From Bradyrhizobium genosp. SA-3 (lineage in GTDB: Bacteria; Pseudomonadota; Alphaproteobacteria; Rhizobiales; Xanthobacteraceae), in NCBI RefSeq assembly GCF_004212635.1, contig NZ_PSRT01000074.1, positions 1-43,644 of the forward strand: 43,644 nt of DNA, written 5' to 3'. Positions 9,001-17,947 of the stretch are shown here, one piece after another (the stretch's first letter is position 1; each line of letters starts with the position of its first letter). The notes under the pieces are model-generated. The model was not told where the DNA came from, made no database searches, and was given only the letters and a program-made list of their open reading frames with translations. Made by a program: the position numbers and the translations under genes.

Positions 9001-12000
9001 GCTGGTCGGGATCGAGATTGAGGAAGGCCGCGCCCACGCGCTGCACCGCGATCATCGCGGCGAGCAGGTCGGGTCCGCGCTCCGCCAGCAAGGCGACCAC
9101 GCTCTCGGCACCAACGCCTTCGCGGACCAGCCAGCGCGCGACCGCCTGGCTGCGGCGCGCAAGCTCGCGATAGCTCAGGGACGTGCGTCCGTCCGATACC
9201 GCAATAGCGTTCGGCGTCGTTTTGGCCTGACGATCGAAACGTTCGCTCAAATTGCCGCGCGTGGTGAAATTAGCCGGCACGCCCCGGCCTTTCGCTAGCA
9301 ATTGCCGGCGTTCGGCCTCGGTCAGGAGCGGCAGGCGCGAGATGCGCTCCTCGGGATTAGCGATGGCCGCCTTGAGCAGGGTCTTGAACTGGGCCGCCAT
9401 GCCGTCGATCGTCGCGGCGTCGAACAGATCGGTGGCGTATTCGAAGAAGCCGGTGAAACGGCCGTCGGCCTCGACCAGTTCGAGTGTGATGTCGAAGCGC
9501 GCCACCTTGGGATCGACTTCCAGCCGCCGCGTCGAGAGGTTCGGGAAGCGCGCCGCCTCGATCGAGGCGTTCTGGAGGATGAACATGATCCGGAACAGCG
9601 GATTGCCGTCGCTGCGGCGCGCGACCTGGAGCGCGCGCAACACCTCCTCGATTGGAAGATCCTGGTTGCGGTAGGCGTCCAACGTGACCTGCCGCACCCG
9701 CCGCAGCATCTCGCCGAAGCTCGGATCGCCGCTGAAATCGTTGCGCAGGACCAGAGTGTTGGCGAACAGCCCGATCAGGCGCTCGCTTTCGATCTGGTTG
9801 CGGTTGGCGATCAGCGATCCCGTCGCGACATCCTCATGCGAGGTTTGACGGAACAGCAGGCATTGGAACACGGCGAGCAGCGTCATGAAGGGCGTGACGC
9901 CCTGGTTCTGGCTCAGCGTCCGCAGGTCGGCCGACAGAGTTCTTGAGAATTCGAGATAGCGACGGGCGCCGTGGCCGCTCCAGATCTCCGGCCTCGGCCG
10001 GTCGGTTCGCAGTGGCAGCGTGGTGACGCCGTCGAGCTGGGTCCGCCAATAGTCGAGCTGTTCCTTTGCCGCGGGCGTCTGCGCCCAGCTCTGCTGCCAC
10101 AGCGCAAAGTCGCGATATTGGAAGGCGGGTGACGGCAGCGCGGCGGCGCTCCTCGTGTGCGCGGCTGCATAATGGGCGGCAAGCTCCTGCCAGAACAGCC
10201 GTTGCGACCAGCCGTCGGTGACGAGGTGATGGACATTGACCACCAACGCGTGGCTCGTCTTGTCGAACGACAGCAGCGTCACCTTCACTGGCGGCTCGTG
10301 TGCCAGGTCGAACGGATGTTGTGCGAGCTTGAGCGCCTCGCGCCGGATCACTGCGATCCGCTTGTCCGCAAGGCAGGGCCTGAGCTTGATTCGTTCGAAC
10401 CGCGGTGGCGATTGCAGCACAAGCTGCGCCGGCTCGCCCTGCCGTTCGATGAAGACCGAGCGCAGCGCCTCATGGCGCGCGTAGGTCGCCGCAAGGCCCG
10501 CCTGAAGGGCCGCGACGTCGACAGGGCCCTTGAGAAGCGCGACTTCGGCGACGTTGTAATTGTAGCGGGTCGGATCGAGCCGCGAGAGCAAATACATCCG
10601 CTGCTGCTGGAACGACAGCGCTGCGTCCGCGTCTATGGCCTTGCGCCATGCCGGCAGCGCCGCCTCGCGGTGGCTTGCGGCCGTCTCGAGCCGGGCCGCA
10701 AGAGCTGTGACCGTGGCACAGTCGAAAATGTCCTCGAAGGAGAAATCGACGTTGAAGCGTTCGCGCAGGCGCGAGCGCATCTGCGTCACCGCGAGCGAAT
10801 CCGCGCCGAGCGCGAAGACGTCCTGATCGGCGCCGACCTGCGGTAGCTCCAATAGACCAGCCCAGATCGCGGCGAGCTGGGTCTCCAGCGCATTGCGCGG
10901 CAGCCCGGCCTCGTCGCCGCCGCCCACGGTTGCGATCAGCGCGGCCAGCGCATTGCGCTTGAGCTTGCCGCTGGCGCCTTTCGGCAGCGCGGCGACGCTG
11001 CGGATCAGGCTCGGCACCTTGTAGGCCGCGAGCCGCTTTCGCGCGAACTGGCGCAACTGGTCCGAGGTCGCCTCGGAATTCGGTCGCAGCACCACGACAG
11101 CCGCAACGTTCTCGCCGAGCTTCTCGTGCGGGACGGCGAACACGCCGGCTTCCAGCACCGCCGGATGGCTGAGCAGGACCTCCTCCACCTCCAGCGGCGA
11201 GATCTTCTGACCGCCGCGGTTGATGACGTCCTTGATGCGGCCGACGATGAAGAGATAGCCGTCGGCGTCGAGATAGCCGAGATCGCCGGTCCGGAACCAG
11301 TCGTTGCGGAACGCGGCCTCTGTCGCCACCTCGTCATTGTAGTAGCCGCGGCTCATGTTGGGGCCGCGCAGCATGATCTCGCCATGCGTGCCGCTCGCGA
11401 CTGGGCGGCCCGTCTCGTCCATGATCGCGATTTCCGGGCCAGCGGCGCGGCCGACCGATCCGGCCTTGCGCAGCTCGAACGGGTTGGCCGCGATCTGCGA
11501 GGCCGCCTCGGTCATGCCGTAGGTCTCGAGCACGGGAACGCCGAACGTCGCTTCCAGTCCTTCGAGAATCGCCGGCGCCAGCGAGGCTGAGGCCGAGCGG
11601 ATCACGCGCAGCGACGATGCCCGGACGCGGTCCGGATCAGCTTCCGCCGCCGTCAGCAGCGCGCGATGAATGGTCGGCACCGCCGTGTACCAGGTTGGCT
11701 GCAGCTCCCGCATCCAACTGAAGAAGGACGACGCGTCGAAACCCTCGGTGCAGATCACGCTGGAGCCTGCGGTCAGCGCCGTCAGCAGGCCGGAGATCAG
11801 ACCATGGGCATGAAACAGCGGCAGGACGTTGAGCAGGCGATCGTGGGACGTGAGCGACAGCACGCGGCCGGCGTTGTGGGCGGACAGGCACACATTGCGA
11901 TGCGTCAGCGGCACCATTTTCGGCCGCGCCGCCGTGCCCGACGTCAACAGGATGAACGCATCGCCGTCGCCGCGCGAGGTGCCGCTGGCATTTGCCGGCC

Positions 12001-12505
12001 TGATCGTCGGCCCGATGAACGCGCAGGCGCCGAGATCGTTGACCGGCCCCGGCACGAAATCGATGACCGCGATGTCGAGCGTCCTGGCGACGTCGCGGCT
12101 CGCCGAGTTCATGTCGGCCCGGGTCACGAGCGCCGACAGCTTCAGTTCGCTGAAGTAGCGCTGCAGCTCATCCGCGGTCAGATCGGGATTGATCGGGACG
12201 CAGGCACCGCTCGAGGCGACCGCGATCAATGCCAGCGCGCCGTCGGCGCCGCGCGGCAGTGCAACGGCGATGCGGTCTGCGGGACTGATGCCGAGCCCAC
12301 GCAAGGTACGGACCAGTTGCTGAATCGATTCGCCCAGTGCGGCGTAGCTGAGGGCCGGCCGGCCCGGGGCGAGGAGGGCGGGTGCCGCCGGCATCTTCCG
12401 CGCATGGAAGTCGAGAAGGTCGCCGATATGGGCAAAGGACTTGGTTTCGGCGCCTACGGCTTCCGTTCCCTGTCCCGCTCCGGATGCAATGTCCGACAAC
12501 GCCAT
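6047..12505 (-). CDS. Non-ribosomal peptide synthetase, A(CoA-ligase-like)-PCP-C-A-PCP-C
   Basis: A 2152-residue multimodular enzyme. Domains in order: an AMP-forming CoA-ligase-like domain (about 25-520; LLTSGTAARPK, LETYGMTEA, GYLFIVGRIKD), a carrier (GADSL, Ser570), a condensation domain (HHLVTDG at 759-765), a second adenylation domain (about 1075-1590; LVYTSGSSGTPKG, YRTGDLARR, GRADHQVKIRG), a carrier (GGHSL, Ser1640) and a terminal condensation domain (HHAIVDG at 1846-1852). There is no thioesterase, reductase or epimerase. The first domain would load an acyl or aryl acid and the second an amine-bearing unit. In the second A domain motif A4 reads SFVISVWQF, with Val1284 replacing the Asp that normally holds the alpha-amino group. 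ATG at 12505 is preferred to the TTG at 12538 because AAAAGGGA precedes it, although the spacing is short. The nearby PPTase probably activates it. The product is unknown. Confidence 0.9.
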   Translation of the reverse strand: MALSDIASGAGQGTEAVGAETKSFAHIGDLLDFHARKMPAAPALLAPGRPALSYAALGESIQQLVRTLRGLGISPADRIAVALPRGADGALALIAVASSGACVPINPDLTADELQRYFSELKLSALVTRADMNSASRDVARTLDIAVIDFVPGPVNDLGACAFIGPTIRPANASGTSRGDGDAFILLTSGTAARPKMVPLTHRNVCLSAHNAGRVLSLTSHDRLLNVLPLFHAHGLISGLLTALTAGSSVICTEGFDASSFFSWMRELQPTWYTAVPTIHRALLTAAEADPDRVRASSLRVIRSASASLAPAILEGLEATFGVPVLETYGMTEAASQIAANPFELRKAGSVGRAAGPEIAIMDETGRPVASGTHGEIMLRGPNMSRGYYNDEVATEAAFRNDWFRTGDLGYLDADGYLFIVGRIKDVINRGGQKISPLEVEEVLLSHPAVLEAGVFAVPHEKLGENVAAVVVLRPNSEATSDQLRQFARKRLAAYKVPSLIRSVAALPKGASGKLKRNALAALIATVGGGDEAGLPRNALETQLAAIWAGLLELPQVGADQDVFALGADSLAVTQMRSRLRERFNVDFSFEDIFDCATVTALAARLETAASHREAALPAWRKAIDADAALSFQQQRMYLLSRLDPTRYNYNVAEVALLKGPVDVAALQAGLAATYARHEALRSVFIERQGEPAQLVLQSPPRFERIKLRPCLADKRIAVIRREALKLAQHPFDLAHEPPVKVTLLSFDKTSHALVVNVHHLVTDGWSQRLFWQELAAHYAAAHTRSAAALPSPAFQYRDFALWQQSWAQTPAAKEQLDYWRTQLDGVTTLPLRTDRPRPEIWSGHGARRYLEFSRTLSADLRTLSQNQGVTPFMTLLAVFQCLLFRQTSHEDVATGSLIANRNQIESERLIGLFANTLVLRNDFSGDPSFGEMLRRVRQVTLDAYRNQDLPIEEVLRALQVARRSDGNPLFRIMFILQNASIEAARFPNLSTRRLEVDPKVARFDITLELVEADGRFTGFFEYATDLFDAATIDGMAAQFKTLLKAAIANPEERISRLPLLTEAERRQLLAKGRGVPANFTTRGNLSERFDRQAKTTPNAIAVSDGRTSLSYRELARRSQAVARWLVREGVGAESVVALLAERGPDLLAAMIAVQRVGAAFLNLDPDQPTVRLATILGSSCARVLLTGRAHSAMVETLLDPLVERIHVAELEDAIAPGTTKPAHAAPRAAASLAYLVYTSGSSGTPKGVMVEQRGLSNHLASLISELGLTARDVIAQTAPQSFVISVWQFLAGPMVGARVHICGNATVQDPIMLAQEIEQEGVTVLEIVPSLLRIVVERMNEAQVQRAFSKLRLLISTGEPLPVDLCRTWFARCPKVPLINAYGASECSDDVSLHRLTKAPAIATGNVPVGAPLPNTQLYVLDANLQTLPAGVTGELCIGGAGVGRGYINDPAQSRQRFLPDPFSRRAGARLYRTGDLARRRADGTIECLGRADHQVKIRGYRIELKEIENVLAEHPSVRAGIVEPRREASGDVRLVAHIVARPGCTSSASELREFLKGRLPGHAIPSAFLFLDQLPLNAHGKIDRSALLAPAQQDVSGPDAAVPARRFTEKALSDIWIDLLKVESLGVTDNFFDLGGHSLLAGQVMARVARALGVSLPIKTIFEAPTIEELARQVDAAVAAKPRKPAASGIRQTETRLADRGPPTLSIAQDQMLRIEQNLPGLPLFNLPFAFRLQGPLDRAALAQAIDDIVRRHEALRTTFSWNGEEPVSHIGAPGTLGRVLTVETVGGGHSHNNKRRRALELRKIDLLIEQETYTPIDITRAPLMRTRLLRLHDNDYVLLLTLHHAIVDGWSIGVLFEELSNRYAALAGYPSMPLPKRAPAFSDVARWQRWWCGTGAARRQLADWTENLRGAAPLFDDESRPGASTGHHPVSLERELIGRLTAFAGRHNGTLFMCLLTGLKALLLARTGRTDIVVATAMANRAQPDTDRIVGPFENTVIVRTKITPELSFVQALARVRQSVLDAHARQELPFNILADHLEREGVDPASLFQVYFTLQNPLRQPLDLPDLATESIGNIAREGQPVLPIDQTWLSLMLKERPTGITGSCNYKRELLDGRMVGAWMEDLVALLAAAIAEPSAPLGKLLDRRAA

Positions 12506-12641
12506 TCCCTTTTGATCTGATTGAGCTATTCTTCCCAAGAGTTAGGGAACGCGTCCAGTCTGAGGTGAAGTTCGGGCCTCAAAATCTGTGGTTGAGGGGC
12601 CTAAAGCCCTTCGACGGAGTGATGGTCGGGCGGAAATCACC

Positions 12642-15600
12642 ATGCTGGAGAATGAGCCGGGCACGGGAACGGAGGGCGGGCTGAAGCGCTGGCTCGAGGG
12701 CATCGGTCTCGGCCACTACACCGATCTCTTCGCGCAGCACCGTCTCGATCTCGACGTCATGGCGGACTTGACCGAATCGGATCTGGTCGAGCTCGGATTG
12801 CCGCTCGGCGATCGCAAGCGGCTTCAGCGAGCCATGTCGGCGCTGTTCCAGGCTGAAACGGCGGAGCCGTCGGCGGCAGTGGCGCCTCCGCTAGCGCGCG
12901 CGGAGGTCGGCGCGGAACGGCGTCAGCTCACCAGCATGTTCTGCGACATGGTGGATTCCACCTCGCTCTCGGTTCAGTTCGATCCGGAAGACGTGCGCGA
13001 CATGATCGCGGGCTTCCGCGAAATCTGCGTCCGCGTGGTCAAGCATTACGAGGGCTTTGCCGCCCGCTTCGTCGGCGACGGTATCCTGGTCTATTTCGGC
13101 TATCCGACCGCTCATGAGGACGACGCCGAGCGCGCGGTGCGCGCCGGGCTCGAGATCGTGCAGGTGCTGTCGAGCGCGCACGCGATCGAGCCGCGCGGTG
13201 CGCTCAGCCACTCGCCCGCCGTCCGCATCGGGATCGCGACCGGTCTCGTCGTGGTCGGCGATCTCGTCGGGCAGGGCACCGAAGAGCGCGATTCTGCGGT
13301 CGGAGAAACCGTCAATCTCGCCGCGCGCCTGCAAGGTCTGGCGCCGCCCAACGGCGTCGTGATCTCCGCCTCGACCCAAGCGCTGCTGAAGGGGAAGTTC
13401 GACTACCGCAATCTCGGCGTCCATGACTTGAAGGGCATCCCCGAGAAGGCACAGGCCTGGCACGTGATGCGCGCCTCGCGGGTGGAGACCCGCTTCGCCG
13501 CCGCCATGGGCACGCGGCTGACGCCGCTCGTCAACCGCGAGGAGGAGATTGCGCTGCTGATGGGGCGCTGGCAGCAGGTCAAGGACGGCGACGGCCAGGT
13601 CGTCGTCAAGTTCGGCGAGCCCGGAATCGGCAAGTCGCGCATCATCCAGGAAATCTTCGAGCGGATATCCGGCGATCGCCATGGACAAGTCTCGCTCCAG
13701 TGCTCGCCTTACTACACCTCCACGGCGTTCCATCCGTTCGTCGAGCAGCTCAAATTCTCCCTCGGTCTCGACCGCGAGGATGCGTCCGCGCAGTCGCTGG
13801 CGAGTCTGGAAACCGCGATCGCCGCCGCGCATGGCGACATCGAGCAGGTCGCGCCGCTGTTTGCCGCGCTGCTGTCGATACCGACCGGCGACCGCTATCC
13901 GCGGCTCGACCTTTCGCCGCAGCAGCAGAAGGATGCGACCGTCGCGGCGCTGGTCAATCACTTCCTGGGCCTTGCGCGCGAGATGCCGCTGGTGATCGTG
14001 TTCGAGGACCTGCATTGGATCGACCCGACCTCGCGCGAGGTGATCGACCTCCTGGTCGACCGGGTGCAGAACCGGCCGATACTGGTCATCATCACCGCGC
14101 GATCCGAATTCCAGCCGAGCTGGAACGCGCATTCGCATGTCACGACCCTGGTGCTGAACCGTCTGAGCCGGCAGCTGCGCACGACGCTGGTCGAACGCGT
14201 CGCCGGGCGAGAGCTGCCCAAGGAAGTCGTCGAGGAGATCATCGTCAAGACCGACGGCGTGCCGCTGTTCCTGGAAGAGCTGACCAAGACGGTTCTGGAA
14301 TCCAACCTCCTGACCGAGCGGCACGGGCGCTACGTGCTGTCGGGCCCGTGGCGGCAACTCGCGATCCCGGCGACCCTGACGGACTCGCTGATGGCGCGGC
14401 TGGACCGGATGGGACCGTTCAAGCGGATCGCACAGATCGGCGCCACGATCGGCCGCGAGTTTTCCTATGAGACGCTGCACGCGGTCGCCAACACGCCCGC
14501 CGAGCAGATCGAAGCCGCGCTCAATCATCTGGAGGAGGCGGGCCTGATCATGCGCCGCGGCCATCCGCCGGACGCGCTCTACTCCTTCAAGCACGTGATG
14601 ATCCAGAACGCCGCGCATGCGAGCCTGCTGCACAGCGAGCGCCGCAAGCTGCATTCCCGGATCGCCCAGGTGCTCGCCGAGATGTATCCGGAGAAGACCG
14701 AGCGCGAGCCGGAGCTGCTCGCCCATCACCTGACCGAATCCGGGCAGAGCGAGGGCGCCGCCAGCTTCTGGCTCAAGGCCGGCAAGCGGGCGGCCAAGAG
14801 CGGCGCCAATCTGGAAGCGATCGGTCATTTGCGGCGCGGCTTGAGCGTCGTGCAGGCCAATGCGCGCATGCAGGGCGCCGACGAGATGGAGCTCGAGCTG
14901 CGGATCGCACTTGGCAACGCGCTGATCGCCGCCAAAGGCTATGCCGTGCAGGAGGTCGAGGAGAATTACATCCGCGCGCTCGAGCTCGGCCAGCAGCTCG
15001 ACGACGACGAAAAGACCTTCGCCGCCACGCGCGGGCTGTGGGTGTGCCATTTCATCCGGGCCGATCTCACGCGCGCGCACGATCTCAGCGTCGAGTTGTT
15101 GAGATTCGCCAAGCGCGAGCGGCTGAACCAGCGGGCGCAGCCGTCGCAGCAGACCGGTTATCTGATCGAGGCGCACCGCGCGATCGCGATGACCATGCTC
15201 TATCGCGGCCGCTTTGCTGCTGCCCAGCATCACCTGCACCGCTGCATCAACCTCTACAGCCCCGATCTGCACTCCGATCTGATGGAGCGCCACGGCATCG
15301 ATCCCGGCGTCGTCTCGCTCTCCTACCTCGGTTATCTGCTCTGGTTCCTCGGCCGTCCGGACGCGGCGCGCCAGCACAGCGAGCAGGCGATCGCGAACGC
15401 CGAGAAGATCCGCCATCCCTTCACGCTGGCCTTCGCGCTCGTGTTCGGCGCCTATCTCTGCCAGCATCTGCGCGACGTCGAGGGCACGCGTGACCACGCC
15501 AACCGCGCCATGATCATCGCCACCGAGCACAATTTCCTGCACTGGAAGCAGCAGGCGGCGATCCTTCGTGGCTGGGCGCTGGCTCAGCTCGGCGAAGCCG

Positions 15601-16106
15601 ATGAAGGCCTCAGCCAGATGCGCTTCGGCCTCGACGAGTACGAGGCGATGGATTCCTGGCTCGCCGGCTGCTGGTTCCGCTGCCTGCTCGCGGAGGCCTA
15701 TGCCAAGGTCGGGATGCGCGATGCCGCCTTGCGCGCGCTGGATGGCGCGCTCGCGACCGCAAGACGAACCGGCGATCACTCCTACCTCGCCGAAGTCTAT
15801 CGCCTGCAAGGCGAGATCACGCTGTCGGACGGCGACCCGGCATCAGTGCGGGAGGCCGAGGATATGTTCGCCCTGTCGCTGGAGACCGCGCGCAAGCAGG
15901 GCGCATTGTCCTGGGAGCTTCGTACCGCCGTCAGCCTCGCGCGGTTGTCGCACCAGGCCGGCAGGCGCGAGCACGCAAGTCTCCTGCTCGTGCCCATCGT
16001 CGGCAAGTTCAGCGAAGGTTTCTACACGCCGGACCTGAAGCAGGCGATGCAGCTGGTCAACGAGCTCGGTGCGGACGCGCTCGTCCGCGAACAGGTCGAC
16101 CCATGA
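12642..16106 (+). CDS. SAM domain / class III cyclase / AAA ATPase / TPR signalling protein
   Basis: A 1154-residue protein. It has a SAM domain (about 13-66; LKRWLEGIGLGHYTDLF), a class III cyclase homology domain (about 88-270; metal Asp102 in MFCDMVDSTS and Asp146 in FVGDGILVYFG; NLAARL transition-state residues), an AAA/NACHT-like ATPase (Walker A GEPGIGKS at 325-332; Walker B with IVFEDLHWID) and a long TPR-like C-terminal half. The purine-specifying Lys is replaced by Arg142, and the second specificity position reads Ser, so cyclase activity or substrate is uncertain. Such proteins are usually multidomain sensors that may make cAMP in response to a ligand bound by the ATPase/TPR part. 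ATG at 12642 was chosen because it begins just before the SAM domain; an upstream GTG at 12588 has no better support. It is divergent from the NRPS. Confidence 0.85.
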   Translation: MLENEPGTGTEGGLKRWLEGIGLGHYTDLFAQHRLDLDVMADLTESDLVELGLPLGDRKRLQRAMSALFQAETAEPSAAVAPPLARAEVGAERRQLTSMFCDMVDSTSLSVQFDPEDVRDMIAGFREICVRVVKHYEGFAARFVGDGILVYFGYPTAHEDDAERAVRAGLEIVQVLSSAHAIEPRGALSHSPAVRIGIATGLVVVGDLVGQGTEERDSAVGETVNLAARLQGLAPPNGVVISASTQALLKGKFDYRNLGVHDLKGIPEKAQAWHVMRASRVETRFAAAMGTRLTPLVNREEEIALLMGRWQQVKDGDGQVVVKFGEPGIGKSRIIQEIFERISGDRHGQVSLQCSPYYTSTAFHPFVEQLKFSLGLDREDASAQSLASLETAIAAAHGDIEQVAPLFAALLSIPTGDRYPRLDLSPQQQKDATVAALVNHFLGLAREMPLVIVFEDLHWIDPTSREVIDLLVDRVQNRPILVIITARSEFQPSWNAHSHVTTLVLNRLSRQLRTTLVERVAGRELPKEVVEEIIVKTDGVPLFLEELTKTVLESNLLTERHGRYVLSGPWRQLAIPATLTDSLMARLDRMGPFKRIAQIGATIGREFSYETLHAVANTPAEQIEAALNHLEEAGLIMRRGHPPDALYSFKHVMIQNAAHASLLHSERRKLHSRIAQVLAEMYPEKTEREPELLAHHLTESGQSEGAASFWLKAGKRAAKSGANLEAIGHLRRGLSVVQANARMQGADEMELELRIALGNALIAAKGYAVQEVEENYIRALELGQQLDDDEKTFAATRGLWVCHFIRADLTRAHDLSVELLRFAKRERLNQRAQPSQQTGYLIEAHRAIAMTMLYRGRFAAAQHHLHRCINLYSPDLHSDLMERHGIDPGVVSLSYLGYLLWFLGRPDAARQHSEQAIANAEKIRHPFTLAFALVFGAYLCQHLRDVEGTRDHANRAMIIATEHNFLHWKQQAAILRGWALAQLGEADEGLSQMRFGLDEYEAMDSWLAGCWFRCLLAEAYAKVGMRDAALRALDGALATARRTGDHSYLAEVYRLQGEITLSDGDPASVREAEDMFALSLETARKQGALSWELRTAVSLARLSHQAGRREHASLLLVPIVGKFSEGFYTPDLKQAMQLVNELGADALVREQVDP

Positions 16107-16107
16107 C

Positions 16108-16902
16108 ATGAGCGATCTTGCCGCAGCGCGTGCGCGTTACGTGGAGACAATAGCAAAGCGCGAGCGGATTGTCTCAAAGCGACTGCTCGAAGCGCTCGCT
16201 ACCGTCCCGCGCGAGGATTTTCTGCCAAGGGGACCCTGGCGCATCAAGAGCGCGGCGGCGCGCAGCTATCGGCTGACGGCGGACGCCGACCCCGTGCATA
16301 TCTACGACAATGTGCTGGTCGCGATCGACGCGCGCCGCAAGCTCGATACTGGGCTGCCGAGCCTGTGGGCGCATTTCATCGACGTGATCGAGGTCGGGGA
16401 GAAGGACCGGGTGGTCCAGATCGGCTGTGGGCTCGGCTATTTTTCCGCGGTGCTGTCGAGGATCGTCGGCCCAAAGGGCAGGGTGCTTGCAATCGAATGC
16501 GACGAGCGGCTTGCAAAGCGCGCTACGGGTTACCTCCGCGCTTATCGCAATGTCGAGGTGGTCCATGGCGATGGATGTGAGAAGATCAGCGAGCCCGCCG
16601 ACGTCATCATCGTCCACGCCGGCTTCTCGCACCCGCACCCACTCTGGCTCGAGCAGCTCCGTCCGCGCGGCCGCCTCCTGGTGCCGCTGACGCAGCGGGA
16701 CCGCGAAGGTGCCGCCCTCAAGATCACGCGCACGGGCAGGGGTTTTGAGGCCGAGGCGGTGCAGCAGATCCGGATCTTTCCCGGCCAGGGCCGAGGTGTG
16801 TCCGCGCTCGACGACCGCGTCGCCGACTGGTGGCAGCGCGCCTCCGCACTGGCGCCGCTGCGCTTTCGCAAGCTCGAACAGGGACTGCCGGCGGATGGCT
16901 AA
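16108..16902 (+). CDS. PCMT-type (protein-L-isoaspartate O-methyltransferase-like) methyltransferase
   Basis: A 264-residue protein. An N-terminal helical segment (ERIVSKRLLEALATVPREDFLP) is typical of the PCMT family. The Rossmann SAM-binding motif VVQIGCGLGYFSAVLS is followed by VLAIECDERLAKRA (acidic ribose-binding loop) and ADVIIVHAGFSHPHPLWLEQLRPRGRLLVPL. The family methylates isoaspartyl residues in damaged proteins, but many bacterial relatives act on unknown substrates. The canonical start motif PREDF is kept; the usual TxSxP loop is altered to YDNVLVAI, so the substrate may differ. ATG 16108 is one base beyond the upstream stop, which implies translational coupling to the cyclase gene. 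Confidence 0.75.
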   Translation: MSDLAAARARYVETIAKRERIVSKRLLEALATVPREDFLPRGPWRIKSAAARSYRLTADADPVHIYDNVLVAIDARRKLDTGLPSLWAHFIDVIEVGEKDRVVQIGCGLGYFSAVLSRIVGPKGRVLAIECDERLAKRATGYLRAYRNVEVVHGDGCEKISEPADVIIVHAGFSHPHPLWLEQLRPRGRLLVPLTQRDREGAALKITRTGRGFEAEAVQQIRIFPGQGRGVSALDDRVADWWQRASALAPLRFRKLEQGLPADG

Positions 16903-16996
16903 CGCTTCGTTTCATTTTACCTTGATTGCGAATGGAAGTATCCAACGCGTCTTGACGCGGCTATGACTGCGGCTTGACTGCCATTCGAGCGCGCCC

Positions 16997-17947
16997 ATGC
17001 ATTCCGTTGCCCTGCTGACCGCCAGCTACGCCAAGGATATCGAGCGCTTTTCGCTGCTCAGCGAGAGCATCGACACCTGGCTCTCGGGATACACGCGGCA
17101 TTATGTTCTCGTTAACGATGAGGACGTGCCGCTGTTCGAGCGGTTCGGTTCCGACAAGCGCGTCATCGTCCCGGCCTCGCGTTACCTGCCGAAATGGCTC
17201 TTCGCGCTGCCGCCGGCCCTCCAGTTCATCAGCAGCCGGCGCGTCTGGCTCTCGCTGCTCTCGTCACCGGTGCACGGCTGGCACATCCAGCAGATCCTGA
17301 AGATCGCCGGCGTCCTCAATGCGCCGGAGCAGCGCGTCTGCATCCTGGACTCGGACAATCTGTTCATCCGCGAATTCGACGTCGGCCAATACGCCGGCGG
17401 TGAGAAGACGCCGCTCTTCGTCACGCCGAACGCCATCGCTGCCGATGCGCCGCTGCACGGCCTCTGGCTGCGCACGGTCGATCAGCTCCTCGGCGTGAAG
17501 GACCGGTCCTTCCCCGCGGACGACTATGTCGGCAACGCGCTGGTGTGGGACCGGGACACCGCACGCGCGATGACCGGTGCCATCAAGGCGGCGACGGGGC
17601 TGAACTGGGTCCTGGCGCTGTGCCGCAAGAAGAAGTTTTCCGAGTACCTGCTCTATGGCCATTTCGTCGCGAGCTCGCCCGCGCATTTGGCCACTCACCA
17701 GGTCACGGAAGACAGCATCGCGGTCTCGCACTGGGACGACACGCGTCTCGACCGTCCGGCCATCGAAGCGATGATGCGCGCCGCCTCGCCCGAACAGGTC
17801 GCGCTCTGCATCCAGTCCTATTCGTCGACCTCGATCGACGACATCCGCGACGTGTTCCGCCTCAGCTCGCGCGACCGGCGCAGTCCGAGCCTGTCGCCCG
17901 ACCACATGGGAGAGGTGGCCACATTCGAGGTACCGAAGGCGCGCTAG
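16997..17947 (+). CDS. DUF6492 family, glycosyltransferase-like protein
   Basis: A 316-residue protein starting MHSVALLTASYAKDIERF. The N-terminus resembles a GT-A fold (VALLTASY; HYVLVNDEDVPLF), with VCILDSDNLFIREFD as the probable DxD nucleotide-sugar metal site and a PADDYVGNALVWDR acceptor-side segment. This matches the DUF6492 family, found in polysaccharide and surface-glycan loci. No signal peptide or membrane helix is evident. It is upstream of a glycanase/glycosyltransferase pair on the opposite strand and the flippase. Its stop codon overlaps the first base of a palindromic repeat that may end its transcript. Confidence 0.7.
   Translation: MHSVALLTASYAKDIERFSLLSESIDTWLSGYTRHYVLVNDEDVPLFERFGSDKRVIVPASRYLPKWLFALPPALQFISSRRVWLSLLSSPVHGWHIQQILKIAGVLNAPEQRVCILDSDNLFIREFDVGQYAGGEKTPLFVTPNAIAADAPLHGLWLRTVDQLLGVKDRSFPADDYVGNALVWDRDTARAMTGAIKAATGLNWVLALCRKKKFSEYLLYGHFVASSPAHLATHQVTEDSIAVSHWDDTRLDRPAIEAMMRAASPEQVALCIQSYSSTSIDDIRDVFRLSSRDRRSPSLSPDHMGEVATFEVPKAR

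Noticed and set aside
6965..9298. A 777-codon plus-strand open frame opposite the NRPS
   Set aside because: Shadow frame within the NRPS; the minus strand carries clear A, C and carrier motifs.
12891..15809. A 972-codon minus-strand open frame opposite the SAM/cyclase/AAA/TPR gene
   Set aside because: It mirrors the plus-strand gene's codons; no motif, ribosome site or family is seen, and long antisense frames are expected in GC-rich DNA.
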